Source: Hanleya hanleyi | Lineage: Eukaryota > Mollusca > Polyplacophora > Lepidopleurida > Hanleyidae | DNA: 64,000 nucleotides | NCBI GenBank assembly: GCA_036873755.1 | Contig: JAVTVY010025320.1 | Location: 37,445 to 101,444 of the forward strand | Direction: 5' to 3' | In this document: piece by piece, positions 35,404 through 45,594 of the stretch | Layout: every line of letters starts with the position of its first letter | Numbering within the stretch: the first letter of the stretch is position 1 | Notes under the pieces: generated by a model | Database searches by the model: none | The model's input: the letters and a program-made list of their open reading frames with translations, nothing else | Told to the model about the DNA's origin: nothing | Made by a program: the position numbers and the translations under genes

Positions 35404-35988
35404 ATGGACAAACAGCAGCTGCCTCTGAACACAGCGTCTCCCAAAACGCGCAAAGCACAAGTGGGCTTTGTGGTGCTATTGCTAACCCTGCTGAGTGTGT
35501 TGTACGGAGGTGTATTTAACGACGTAGCCTATGTCAGCACGTTACTTAACCAACTGAGAACACCAGTCACCAGTGAAACCGGTCTACAGATAGCACCAGT
35601 CAACCCCGTATCGAACCCAGTCAGCACCACACCCCGTGTACAAGCCACGTCGAGCTCCACACCAAGCTCTACACCTACACCAAGTACGCCCACTACGTCT
35701 GAAGACCCACCGGATTTCATCCCTCACAGTGAACCGACAACGACGACCCACGTTGTACCCACCACCATCATCATCCCTCGCAGTGAACAGACAACGACGA
35801 CCGACGTTGTACCCACCACTCCAGTTCACTCGTACGAAATTTACAAGAGCGGGTTACCACGACAACGGATACACCTCGAACCATGGACCCTGGGTGGCAG
35901 CATCCCTTCACTTGCGTCATCGCAGGACCGACGGGTTCCGGCAAAACGCACTTCGTCAGGAAGCTCCTTCAACACGCCGACAGCATGA
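35404..35988 (+). CDS. Single-pass membrane protein with Thr/Pro-rich stalk
   Basis: 194 residues. After about 20 polar residues comes one membrane segment (VGFVVLLLTLLSVLYGGVF, about 24-42). A long Thr/Ser/Pro-rich region follows, with a duplicated block around EPTTTTHVVPTT and EQTTTTDVVPTT, mucin-like and likely O-glycosylated if exposed. The ATG at 35404 is preferred to an in-frame one at 35290, which lies inside integrase and before the TATA box. The last 106 bases overlap the ATPase gene in another frame. In P2 the stop is lost and the frame runs about 60 codons further. No family recognised; a virion surface or anchor role is a guess. Confidence 0.7.
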   Translation: MDKQQLPLNTASPKTRKAQVGFVVLLLTLLSVLYGGVFNDVAYVSTLLNQLRTPVTSETGLQIAPVNPVSNPVSTTPRVQATSSSTPSSTPTPSTPTTSEDPPDFIPHSEPTTTTHVVPTTIIIPRSEQTTTTDVVPTTPVHSYEIYKSGLPRQRIHLEPWTLGGSIPSLASSQDRRVPAKRTSSGSSFNTPTA

Positions 35989-36491
35989 TCACCCCACCTA
36001 TTGCTCGAGTCGTGTGGTGTTACGGAGAATGGCAGGAAGCGTATGCAGCAATGCCCCACATCACGTTCGTGGAAGGCCTACCCAACCTGGCCGATTTGGA
36101 ACCCGACACCTTGGTGGTTCTGGATGATCTCATGGCGGAGACGGATGCGCGGGTCACCCAACTCTTTACCAAAGGCAGCCACCATCGACAGCTCAGCATC
36201 ATCTACATTGTGCAGAATCTGTTCAGTAAAAACAAAGAACATCGGAACATCAGCTTAAATGCCCACTACCTGGTGGTCTTCAAAAACCCGAGAGATACCA
36301 CTCAACTGCTGCACCTGGCGAGACAGATGTATCCCGGCCGCACACCGTTTGCGTTGGAAGCCTTTAAAGATGCCACAACCCCTCAGCACGGGTATATGCT
36401 CTTCGACCTCAAGCAAGCCACCCCCGAGCACCTTCGACTACGGACCGGCATCTTTCCCGGAGAGGCCCACCGCGTGTACATGCAAAAATAA
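35883..36491 (+). CDS. ATPase: Genome-packaging ATPase (FtsK-HerA, A32-like)
   Basis: 202 residues. It is the motor expected to pump element DNA into a capsid. Walker A is GPTGSGKT at residues 15-22; Walker B is LVVLDDLM at 77-84 with the acidic pair at 81-82; a sensor-like IYIVQNLF follows at about 107-114. The length is typical for Polinton and virophage ATPases. It starts inside the preceding gene, overlapping it by 106 bases, and has no TATA box of its own, so it may be translated from the upstream gene's mRNA. P2 has an intact copy with ten changes in 202 residues (counted by eye). It keeps all motifs in both copies. Confidence 0.95.
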   Translation: MDPGWQHPFTCVIAGPTGSGKTHFVRKLLQHADSMITPPIARVVWCYGEWQEAYAAMPHITFVEGLPNLADLEPDTLVVLDDLMAETDARVTQLFTKGSHHRQLSIIYIVQNLFSKNKEHRNISLNAHYLVVFKNPRDTTQLLHLARQMYPGRTPFALEAFKDATTPQHGYMLFDLKQATPEHLRLRTGIFPGEAHRVYMQK

Positions 36492-36637
36492 TGTAAACAC
36501 ACCCACAGTGGCGCCCCCAGCTGGAGTGTGTTTTTGATGATGGGGAATAATAAAAAGAATGAATACCACAGCAGGGTTGACTTTGTCTCTGAGGTAGATA
36601 AAAAGAGCAGAGTTGTGGGTTCTAGCATTAGTTGTAC

Positions 36638-37063
36638 ATGATGTCTGCGCGAGTACGGAAGCACGCTCCCACGCTCCGTGTATTGAAGACGGCCCCACCC
36701 GAGTTAGTCCGAACCATTGTACGCGGTGCGGACCCTGACCTTGTACGCTGTCTGTGCGAGATCGGGTACAACCTGTTAAAAGGCAACGTACCACTGACTC
36801 CGGCTCAGAAGACCAAGTTGGCCAAGCATAAGACAGGTCTCCGAACCTTAGTCCAGAAGCGGGTGCCACAAACACAAAAGAAAAAGATGTTACAGAAAGG
36901 CGGCTTTCTCGGGGCCATCTTAGCACCGTTGGCCGCTTCCGTGTTGGGTCCAGTATTGGGTGGACTCTTCGGCCGACAAAGAACCACACGAAAAAAATGG
37001 TCCTCGTCGAACCACGGTTCCTTCAAAACCTCCAATCGCCCTACCCTGTCCCACCTACGGTGA
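36638..37063 (+). CDS. Basic virion-type protein with hydrophobic Gly-rich helix
   Basis: 141 residues, strongly basic. A helical region (ELVRTIVRGAD to LLKGNVPLTPAQKTKLAKHK) is followed by KKKMLQKGGFLGAILAPLAA and further small hydrophobic residues to GGLFGR, then a basic tail. The QKGGFL plus hydrophobic stretch recurs in Polinton and adintovirus-like elements and resembles membrane-active minor capsid peptides of adenovirus type (pVI/pX); that comparison is inference. A TATA-like GATAAAAAG lies about 40 bases upstream. The ATG at 36638 is used because the frame upstream begins at a TTG. Its 3' end overlaps the next gene by 67 bases. The P2 copy is broken by an 11-12-base repeat in this same helix. 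Confidence 0.7.
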   Translation: MMSARVRKHAPTLRVLKTAPPELVRTIVRGADPDLVRCLCEIGYNLLKGNVPLTPAQKTKLAKHKTGLRTLVQKRVPQTQKKKMLQKGGFLGAILAPLAASVLGPVLGGLFGRQRTTRKKWSSSNHGSFKTSNRPTLSHLR

Positions 37064-37818
37064 AGACCATAAACACCCTCGATGGAGAGATGCAACAGAT
37101 CTTACAGAGACCGGGGTTAAGCGACAGTGAGAAAGTACAACGGTACAATGAGACGCTTCAACGGTACATGACGTTCATGGACCAATACAAAACCCTCTCT
37201 ACCCCACCACCACCACCACCACCACCACGTGACACACCGCCGACCTCAGCACCGCTCCAACAGCCGCCATTACCAGGGGTACCACCCACAGCCCCACAGT
37301 GGGTGGAAGACGAAGTGCTGAAGAGTGTACCTGCATCGTTCAAGAAACAAGCTGGCCTGGTATTACAACGGATGAAACAGAATCCTAACATGACTTGGAA
37401 TGATAAAGGCGAACTCCTGGTACAGAATCAGGTGGTCCCCGGCACCCACATGACAGATTTAGTGAATGACCTGATGCGTAAACGCAGATCGCACACGGAT
37501 CCTCGAGGATGGGAGGTCTTCGCTCAAGGCTTGAAAGACATGCATGTACCACAGGAATTGGTGGGGAACCCCCACCGCTGGGCCTTTATGCAGCGAACCC
37601 AGCAATCGCCGAGTGGCCCACTACCTTCTTGGGAATCCGAATGGGAACCGGAGTCACCTCCCAAAACTCCACCACCACTACGGGCACCTTCTTTTCAAAC
37701 CTTTAAAAAACCACCCTTGATCAGGACACCCCACATCTCCAGAGCCGTGACACGTAGCAAGTCAACGCGACGAACACGACGCCGGACACAACCACCCAAG
37801 GCCTGGAACACCTATTAA
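36997..37818 (+). CDS. Polinton virion-associated protein with WNDKGE motif
   Basis: 273 residues. N-terminal helices (EMQQILQRPGLSDSEKVQRY, a coiled-coil-like stretch) lead to a polyproline run encoded by a CCA repeat. The conserved core is TWNDKGELLVQNQVVPG, then HMTDLVNDLMRKRRSH and VPQELVGNPHRWAF. A Ser/Pro-rich region and an Arg/Lys-rich tail (RRTRRRTQPP) end it. I recall the WNDKGE...DLVND block as widespread in proteins encoded by invertebrate Polintons but know no proven function; the basic tail suggests DNA or capsid interior. In P2 the last 17-18 residues are lost to a stop. Confidence 0.7.
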   Translation: MVLVEPRFLQNLQSPYPVPPTVKTINTLDGEMQQILQRPGLSDSEKVQRYNETLQRYMTFMDQYKTLSTPPPPPPPPRDTPPTSAPLQQPPLPGVPPTAPQWVEDEVLKSVPASFKKQAGLVLQRMKQNPNMTWNDKGELLVQNQVVPGTHMTDLVNDLMRKRRSHTDPRGWEVFAQGLKDMHVPQELVGNPHRWAFMQRTQQSPSGPLPSWESEWEPESPPKTPPPLRAPSFQTFKKPPLIRTPHISRAVTRSKSTRRTRRRTQPPKAWNTY

Positions 37819-37820
37819 AA
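37813..37820 (+). promoter_or_regulatory. TATA-like box before penton gene
   Basis: TATTAAAA 39 bases upstream of the ATG at 37852, overlapping the previous stop codon. It may drive the whole penton-to-protease block. Confidence 0.5.
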
Positions 37821-37851
37821 CCAACAGCAGCAGCAGGACAGCTCAGTCGCC

Positions 37852-38538
37852 ATGTTTTACCTCACCCTACCCAGTAACAGTTCGCTGGATGTGTTTCCTG
37901 ACAACACCGTGGCCAAGTACGTGACCCAGTTACCGCAACCGTTGCATTTACCTGGACGATGGGAATGTGGCCTCGTGGATATCCAATACCCTTACTCGTG
38001 GTACAACGTGCGAGCCAATGAAGTGTGGTACGAAGTGACCTACGAAGGAAAAGACACCCGACTCACCCTCCCCGAAGGCCAATACGATACTCCCTTCAAG
38101 AATCACGTGAACTTCGATTACAACGCACACAACGACAAGGCAGAGCTTGTCGTCACCGCCAACGCGAGTGTCGTACTGAGTCCTATCCTACAGCAAATGC
38201 TGGGCTTCGTTCGCTGGTCCCACCGCCCACCAAGGCGAGATCCCGATGGATATGAAGTCGGGTATTACGGACTCTACGTCCACTCGGACGTGGTGGACAA
38301 CCACATCGTGGGCGATATCAACACACCTCTGTTACGGGTGGTGCCCATTAAAAAGACGTATGGAGATCAAGTCACCCACAGTTTCACCCACATGCTCTAC
38401 CTGCCCGTACGACAAACCCACATCAACACGATCACGGTGGATATAAGAGATGACACGGGACGACCGGTGGCATTCGAACGCGGAAAAGTGGTGCTGACAC
38501 TTCATTTTCGACAAGCACGTGCTCCCCACTTTGCATAA
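37852..38538 (+). CDS. mCP: Penton-like minor capsid protein
   Basis: 228 residues. The opening FYLTLPSNSSLDVFPDNTVA, then LPQPLHLPGRWECGLVDIQY and PYSWYNV, is the standard beginning of the single-jelly-roll minor capsid (penton) protein of Polintons, expected at capsid vertices. Strand-rich sequence follows throughout (LYVHSDVVDNHIVGD, LLRVVPIKK, INTITVDIRDDTGRPV). It is complete here. Its TAA stop shares the A with the next ATG (TAATG). In P2 the gene has lost about 290 internal bases, so only P1 has a whole copy. Confidence 0.78.
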   Translation: MFYLTLPSNSSLDVFPDNTVAKYVTQLPQPLHLPGRWECGLVDIQYPYSWYNVRANEVWYEVTYEGKDTRLTLPEGQYDTPFKNHVNFDYNAHNDKAELVVTANASVVLSPILQQMLGFVRWSHRPPRRDPDGYEVGYYGLYVHSDVVDNHIVGDINTPLLRVVPIKKTYGDQVTHSFTHMLYLPVRQTHINTITVDIRDDTGRPVAFERGKVVLTLHFRQARAPHFA

Positions 38539-38789
38539 TGAAAGTACCTTACGAGTGCGATGCACGCAGCTATATGGACTATTATGCCCAACAGGCCGGG
38601 GGTGGCTTTCCGGTTTTTAGTGGTGCACGCATGCAACGTGGACATGGACTGGGGAACATACTCGGAAGCATCGTCAAAACGTTCCTGCCCTTGGTGACGC
38701 GTGGGCCGGAGAACCCGCGCGCGCGCGCGCACTGGGAGGCCGGGGCCCGCCGGGCCGGGCCGGGCCGGGGCCGGGAAAGTTGGAAGTAG
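38538..38789 (+). pseudogene. Truncated GGGFPVF-motif virion protein (P1)
   Basis: The first 55 codons (MKVPYECDARSY, QQAGGGFPVFSGARMQRGHG, LGNILGSIVKTFLPLVTRG) match the complete P2 gene at 54343-54747. After 38702 the frame runs into the GC-rich inner border of the terminal repeat and ends in unrelated residues. This is the breakpoint of the deletion that removed the rest of this gene, the major capsid gene and the protease from P1. The start overlaps the penton stop as TAATG. Confidence 0.9.
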
Positions 38790-41700
38790 TGTTTGAGCAT
38801 TCTGAAAAAAACCGGAAGTGACGTCACACACACACTTGCGCAGACCCACCAAACCACGTCCGAAGGTAAACGACATTGTGGGGGAAACCCCCAGTACATA
38901 ACAGACACAGACAAGTCTAGACATGTCCAAAGGTCACGCCCCATTCACCCCAACCGGAAGTGACGTCACAACACACGTGACCTGCGCAGCAGAATGGAAA
39001 CCACACCCTAGTCTAGCCCCCTCGCCTAGGCTTCACATGGATACCTCACTCGACACAATAGGCCCATGAGGAGCCCACCTAGACCCCAACACGTCTATGT
39101 CCATACCCCTTTGTCCACTGCGCATGCGCAGAGTGACGATATTTCAACCCCGCACTCACCCCATCAGAGGATCCCTCACATAGGCTTCACATGGATACCT
39201 CACACGACCCATTCGAACCGTGAATAGCCCATCTCTAACCCAAACACACCCACACACACACCCCCAAAAATGCCTGCTTTCTATACTACGGCCAGGCTGC
39301 GCATGCGCAGACTATTGACAACGTACGAACCATTAGAGTAGTCAAGTGCTCCTGCATGAGAGCTTCAAAATAAGACCTCACTCGACTCCATCGGACCATT
39401 AGTGGCCCACCTAGACTCCAAAACGTCCACCCCGTATGGACCTATACACCCATAGCCATGCAGTATAGGCCTATGGGCCTGCCCAGGCCGCAGTGACTTT
39501 TTTCAAAAATTTCACCGTTTCGCTCCGGGACACTTCCTATCATGTTCTAAATGACGAGACTAAGAAAACAAATCCAAACAGCCATACCGCAAATGTATAG
39601 AAGTAGGTTTCCCAGGGGGACAAACATTGGTCCTATACCCCCAGTATGGGACTATATGGGTCTATATGGGTCTCGGTGACTTTTTTCAAAAATTTCACCG
39701 ATTCGTGCCGGGACACTTCCTATCATGTTCTAAATGACGAGACGTGAAAAACAAATCCAAACAACCATACCGCAAATGTATAGAAGTAGGTTTCCCAGGG
39801 GGACAAACATTGGTCCTATACCCCCAGTATGGGACTATATGGGTCTATATCGTACTTTTTCAAAAATTTCACCGATTCGCTCCGGGACACTTCCTATCAT
39901 GTTTGTCTTGACGAGACTAAGAAAACGAGACCCCACAACCCTACCGCAAATGTATAGAAGTAGGTTTCCCAGGGGGACAAACATTGGTCCTATACCCCCC
40001 AGTATGGGACTATATGGGGCTATATCGTACTTTTTCAAAAATTTCACCGATTCGCTCCGGGACACTTCCTATCATGTTTGTCTTGATGAGACTAAGAAAA
40101 CGAGACCCCACAACCTATACGCAAATGTCGAAAAGTAGGTTTCCCAGGATGGTCCTATACCCCCCATACTCCATATAGGCATTTTCCCGTAATTTAAGAT
40201 AAAGTCCGTGTTCCGTATTTTTTCTGGAAAATTTTTACATACACCCACCCTGGAACTAGGGGGAGATAACTCTATTGATAGGCAAGCCCCGTTAAGCCCG
40301 GCGACCTATATACCCCCCATACCCCATATAGGCATTTTCCCGGATTTTTAGATAAAGTCCGTGTTCCGGGGTTTTTTTCAGGAAAAATTTTACATGCACC
40401 CACCCATGACTGGATGCCCCTTCACCTAGGCTTCACATGGATACCTCATACAACTCCATCGGCCCATTAGAAACCACGCTCGATCCCAAAACGTCTATTT
40501 CCATACCCTTGGGCCACCGCGCATGCGCAGAATGCCGATATTTCAATGCCACACCCAGCCCATCAGATGCCCCCTCACATAGGCTTCACTTTGATACCTC
40601 ACTCGACCCCATCGGTCCATTAGGGACTCCCCTAGCTCCAAAACGTCTATTTCCATACCCTTTGGCCACCGCGCATGCGCAGAATGCCGATATTTCAACC
40701 CCACTCCCAGCCCATCAGATGCCCCTTCACGAATGCTTCACTTTGATACCTCATACGACCCCATCGGACCATTTCCACAAAATTCAAGATGGCGGCCAAA
40801 CTCTGGTAGATCGAGTTGTCTCCCTTGCGTCCAGAGTGTACAGATGGGGGGGCAAACATTGGTCCTATACCCCCAGTATGGGACTATATGGGTCTATATG
40901 GGTCTCGGTGACTTTTTTCAAAAATTTCACCGATTCGTGCCGGGACACTTCCTATCATGTTTGTCTTGACGAGACTAAGAAAACAAATCCAAACAACCAC
41001 ACCGCAAATGTATAGAAGTAGGTTTCGCAGGGGGACAAACATTGGTCCTATACCCCCAGTATGGGACTATATGGGTCTATATCGTACTTTTCCACAAATT
41101 GCACCGATTCGCTCCGGGACACTTCCTATCATGTTTGTCTTGACGAGACTAAGAAAACGAGACCCCTCAACCTATACCGCAAATGTCGAGAAGTAGGTTT
41201 CCCAGGGGGACAAACATTGGTCCTATACCCCCAGTATGGGACTATATGGGTCTATATGGGTCTCGGTGACTTTTTCAAAAATTTCACCGATTCGCTCCGG
41301 GACACTTCCTATCATGTTTGTCTTGACGAGACTAAGAAAACGAGACCCCACAACCTATACCGCAAATGTCGAGAAGTAGGTTTCCCAGGATGGTCCTATA
41401 CCCCCCATACTCCATATAGGCATTTTCCCGTAATTTAGGATAAAGTCCGTGTTCCGTATTTTTTTCAGGAAAAAATGTACATACACCCACCCTGGAACTA
41501 GGGGGAGATAACTCTATTGATAGGCAAGCCCCGTTAAGCCCGGCGACCTATATACCCCCCATACCCCATATAGGCATTTTCCCGGATTTTTCGATAAAGT
41601 CCGTGTTCCGGTTTTTTTTTTCAGGAAAAATTTTACATGCACCCACCCATGACTGGATGCCCCTTCACCTAGGCTTTACATGGATACCTCATACAACTCC

Positions 41701-42174
41701 ATCGGCCCATTAGAAACCACGCTCGATCCCAAAACGTCTATTTCCATACCCTTGGGCCACCGCGCATGCGCAGAATGCCGATATTTCAATGCCACACCCA
41801 GCCCATCAGATGCCCCCTCACATAGGCTTCACTTTGATACCTCACTCGACCCCATCGGTCCATTAGGGACTCCCCTAGCTCCAAAACGTCTATTTCCATA
41901 CCCTTTGGCCACCGCGCATGCGCAGAATGTCGATATTTCAACCCCACACCCAGCCCATCAGATGCCCCTTCATGAATGCTTCACTTTGATACCTCATACG
42001 ACCCCATCGGACCATTTCCACAAAATTCAAGATGGCGGCCAAACTCTGGTAGATCGAGTTGTCTCCCTTGCGTCCAGAGTGTACAGATGGCGCTACTGGT
42101 TCCTCCTCAAACCCTCCTCGTGACGTCACTACATCCGGGTGAAAGTAGCGCCGATTCACTCGCTATATACTACT
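38705..42174. repeat. P1 right terminal inverted repeat
   Basis: Inverted partner of 28640-31150 but about 1 kb longer because of extra copies of a roughly 180-bp unit (marked by CCCCCAGTATGGGACTATAT at about 39640, 39823, 39999, 40870, 41055, 41229). GCGCATGCGC sites at 39120, 39299, 40519, 40671, 41762 and 41914. CRE motifs at 38819, 38961 and 42121; YY1-type at 40785 and 42028. The inner edge 38710-38780 is a CGCGCG/GGCCGG tract. Confidence 0.9.
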
Positions 42175-42394
42175 TGTCGGGCTGAATGAACCTATTTCTG
42201 ACGGTTTTATCTCGAAAAAATTGTGGGATTGTATGCTGAATTTTCCATATGTTTGAGCTGAAAGGCCAGGCTACCTGGTGTGGTGGGTCATTTGTGGCGG
42301 CGAGTATTAGGGAATGTAGTTTTCTCAAGATGTGCTCCGCCAATTTATTACATATTAAGTAAGGCGAATATTTAGCGGTTTGTGACCTGTATAG
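42175..42394. other. Right flank of P1
   Basis: Host or older repeat sequence, starting with the 6-bp TGTCGG that pairs with TGTCAG on the left. Nothing recognised. Confidence 0.5.
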
Positions 42395-43260
42395 ACAAAA
42401 ACGAGAATGGGTCTTTCTCCATTGTCACATGTTTAAGTGAGTTTTTCCTCCAGAGAGGCACAGCATCAGATATAAATGCCTATTTCCAGCCAATTTATTG
42501 CTTGTCCAGGTCGGACAGAATGTTATCGAGCCTAAACGTATACATTTTAGTCCATTGCGGGCGCCCGAACTGGTATTTCTTAGTTTTAGTCCATTGCGGG
42601 TGCCCGATCTGGTATTTCTTAGTTTACAGTCCAGATGTATTATTGCCTCACCACTATTATTGCGTCAGTACAGTTATTTTCAAACCATTCGTCGATATAT
42701 TCTGTGCTGTTGAAACGTTTATTTGCGCATTCCGTTTATTGACTCCACACCCCACTTCACCGATCGTTCTGGTCAGTAAGCTCACACATTAAGTTAAGTC
42801 AATATATTCATAAACTGTAATCATTGCAAAGTAACACTGGTCTGGTTTGTCAAATAACTGCATTGAAAGGGCCTTCGCCGGATTCTAACTGGAGATATGA
42901 TCCAAATCAGCGGTAAAATTTTGCTTTTATTTTCTATCTTCAATGGTCGGTTTTGTGTTAATAATCGTTATCCCATGCGTGGACAGATAAAATTGTGTGG
43001 ACTGGAGTTAACGTCAGTAAGTATACAAATTAAAAATCCAGAAAATAAATTATTGAATAGTCTTTTGGGGTGAAATATCTCAATAAGTGTTTGACTACTC
43101 AAGGGTTCCAAAACTTAAGGGAAATATCACTTTAGTGTGACAATCGATAACTTTGCAAATACTCAAAGCAAGACCTTTATATTTGCATATGTAATTGATT
43201 GTTTGTTATTGGATCGACTACACAGTTTATTGGAATCTGAATAGATTTACTTGTTTGTAG
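42395..43260. repeat. 866-bp tandem unit, copy A
   Basis: Starts GACAAAAACGAGAATGGG and recurs from 43261. Copy A has an extra internal 45-bp duplication (CCATTGCGGGCGCCCGAACT and its repeat). It contains the empty site (TTAA at 43115-43118) of the MITE found in copy B. No coding sequence seen. Confidence 0.85.
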
Positions 43261-44848
43261 GACAAAACGAATATCGGTCTTTCTCCAGTGTCACATGTTT
43301 AAGTGCTTTTTTCCTCCAGAGAGGCACAGAATCAAATATAAATGCCTATTTCCAGCCATTTTTTTTGCTTGTCCAGGTCGGATAGAATGTTATCAATCCT
43401 AAACGTATACATTTTTAGCCCATTGCGGGCGCCCGAGATGGTATTTCTTAGTTTACAGCCCAAATTTATTATTGCCTCACTACTACAATGGAATTGAGTT
43501 ATTGTGTCAGTACAGTTATTTTCAAGCCATTTGTCGATATATTTTGTGCTGTGGAAACGTTTATTCGCGCATTCCCTTTATTGACTCCACCCCCCATTTC
43601 AGCGATCGTTCTGGTCAGTAAACTCACACATTAAATTAGGTCAGTATATTCACAAACTTTAATCATTGCAAAGTAACACTGGTCTGGTTTGTCAAATAAC
43701 TGCATTGAAGGGCATTCACCGGATTCTAACTGGTCCAAATTAGCGGTAAAATTTTGCTTTTATTTCCCCTTTTCAATGGGTGGGGGGGGGGGGTCGGTTT
43801 TGTCTTAATAATCGTTATCCCATGCGCGTACAGATAAAATTCTGTGGACTGGATTTAATCTCATTAAGTGTGCAAGTTAAAAATCCAGAAAATAAATTAT
43901 TGAATAGTCTTTTGGGGTGAAATATTTCAATAAGTGTTTGACTACTCACGGGTCCATATATTAAGTTTACTGTATCGTGTCCCAGTTGCGTACGGGTATA
44001 TCACGGTTTTGCTTAATTACGGGGCAGCGCTTTTTTGTGTCCATACAAACTATTAAGTTTTCTGAAAGCCCTTGATTCAAGGAATTTATATGAGTAAATA
44101 ACTTTCTCGAATTTATCACAAGAATCGATTTATTTGAAGATAAATGATGTCATTTAGAAAAGTATAGTCTTCAAAATCACGCGCTAATAACTCTCTCAGT
44201 TTCCATCAAACAAACTTGATTTTTTAAAATAATGAACTTTATCATTTGAATAAAAATAGGTTGCCACAGCTCTTTTAGTTAGGAACTAGAAGTTATTTTA
44301 TCGTCGCGCAAAGTTGAAAGATTGAAGAAATCTACAAAAACTCGACCCCTCTCCACTGAATTATAAATAATTCATGAACAGTGCCGAACTCATAAAATTT
44401 GAGGCAACATTTTGAGGATGTACATGTTTGGAACATTGTGTCCAAAGTTCATGTTTGTACATCAAATAACAAGAGAGATATTAGAACGGGAAAAAAAACA
44501 CTTTTTGGCGAAAAACTAAATGGAGAAAACCGCCAAAATCCAATCAGCATTACTGCACCACGAATGGCTTGAGTTTTAAAAAGTTACTACAATGCACTAA
44601 TTTTCATAATTCCTTATTCCCTCTACTCGTAGGTTTGACTGTGTACTCTGGTATAAGGCAAAAACATCGAGATTTTGAAGCTTCGACCCGATACAGTAAC
44701 CTTAAGGGTAATATCACTTTAATGTGACAATCGATAACTTTGCGAATTTTCAAAGCAAGACCTTTATATTTGCATATGTATATGATTGTTTGTTATTGGA
44801 TCGGCCACACAAAGTTTAGTGGACTCTGAATAGATTAACTTGTTTGTA
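43261..44848. repeat. 866-bp tandem unit, copy B, interrupted
   Basis: Matches copy A up to 43970 and again from 44702, with the 727-bp MITE between. About 10 percent divergent from copy A by eye. No gene seen. Confidence 0.8.
43975..44701. mobile_element. 727-bp MITE with TTAA target duplication
   Basis: TTAA at 43971-43974 and 44702-44705. Inverted ends GTTTACTGTATCGTGTC and GACCCGATACAGTAACC. Copy A of the surrounding tandem unit has a single TTAA and no insert. A TTAA target fits piggyBac, Kolobok or Sola3-type transposases; ends do not name the family. No coding capacity. Confidence 0.85.
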
Positions 44849-45590
44849 CATACGGAGATATCTGGTGAACTCGGACCCTATTCTGACTCAACCAGGAAAG
44901 CAAGAATTTGCTGGAAGGCTCTTAAACTCGTTATCTTACTTTTCGGTCAGAGTTTGTATCAAGTTATTGTGGACACGTCTATACTCATACATCCCCCATT
45001 ACTTTCATGTAGCTTCCATAATGACGGCAATTGCATCTGGAATGCTATTGCTAATGTTCTCACCGGTAACAGTTTATTTTTTTTATTTTTTTATTTTTAA
45101 TGGGTATATTAATTCTGATTTTAAAACAAAAGAAGTGAGGCATGCTTCCTCTATACCCAAGATGTCGTTCATATTTACCAATTTGATGGAACCTGGTATT
45201 GCTGCCGGTGGCTAAATTTGTTTTAGTTCCTTAGTAACACATAGTTACAATATAATGCCTATAGTTTGGGTTCCACGAGAATGAAAATATGCGGAAGATT
45301 CGTGACAACAGTCACACCTTTCTGCGAACTTTGTCATCTGTGTTTGGGCATCCGGGCAGATTAGCAACAGATGATACAGCGGGATACGTGACTGACTGCG
45401 GGAGCCCGAGTTGACGTGAACTATAAAAAACAAGTCAGAACAAGATTATAGATTGTCTCAAATCTATCTCTTCCGTGCGGCGTTGGTGATGGTGCATCTG
45501 GTGAACTTCCTTGTTCAGCTACGGAACGAAAATAAAACTTAGAAGTTGAAATGCTATAATTAGTATGTATTACTCTGGTCAAAACCTGGC
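44849..45590. other. No recognised gene
   Basis: Non-coding stretch with short open frames of no recognisable family. Nothing repeated elsewhere in the window was noticed. Confidence 0.5.
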
Positions 45591-45594
45591 ACAA

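Larger units (their letters stand above)
28640..42174 (+). mobile_element. Polinton/Maverick copy 1 (P1), 13.5 kb
   Basis: Bounded by AGTAGTATATAGCG and its exact reverse complement, giving the AG...CT ends normal for Polintons. The 6-bp flanks TGTCAG (28634-28639) and TGTCGG (42175-42180) match at five of six bases, as expected for a 6-bp integrase duplication. The outermost 245 bases of the two ends differ at about two positions, so the copy is young. It encodes integrase, packaging ATPase, penton-like and several unnamed proteins on the plus strand. It lacks DNA polymerase B, major capsid protein and protease; the last two were lost by a deletion ending near 38703. Confidence 0.93.
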
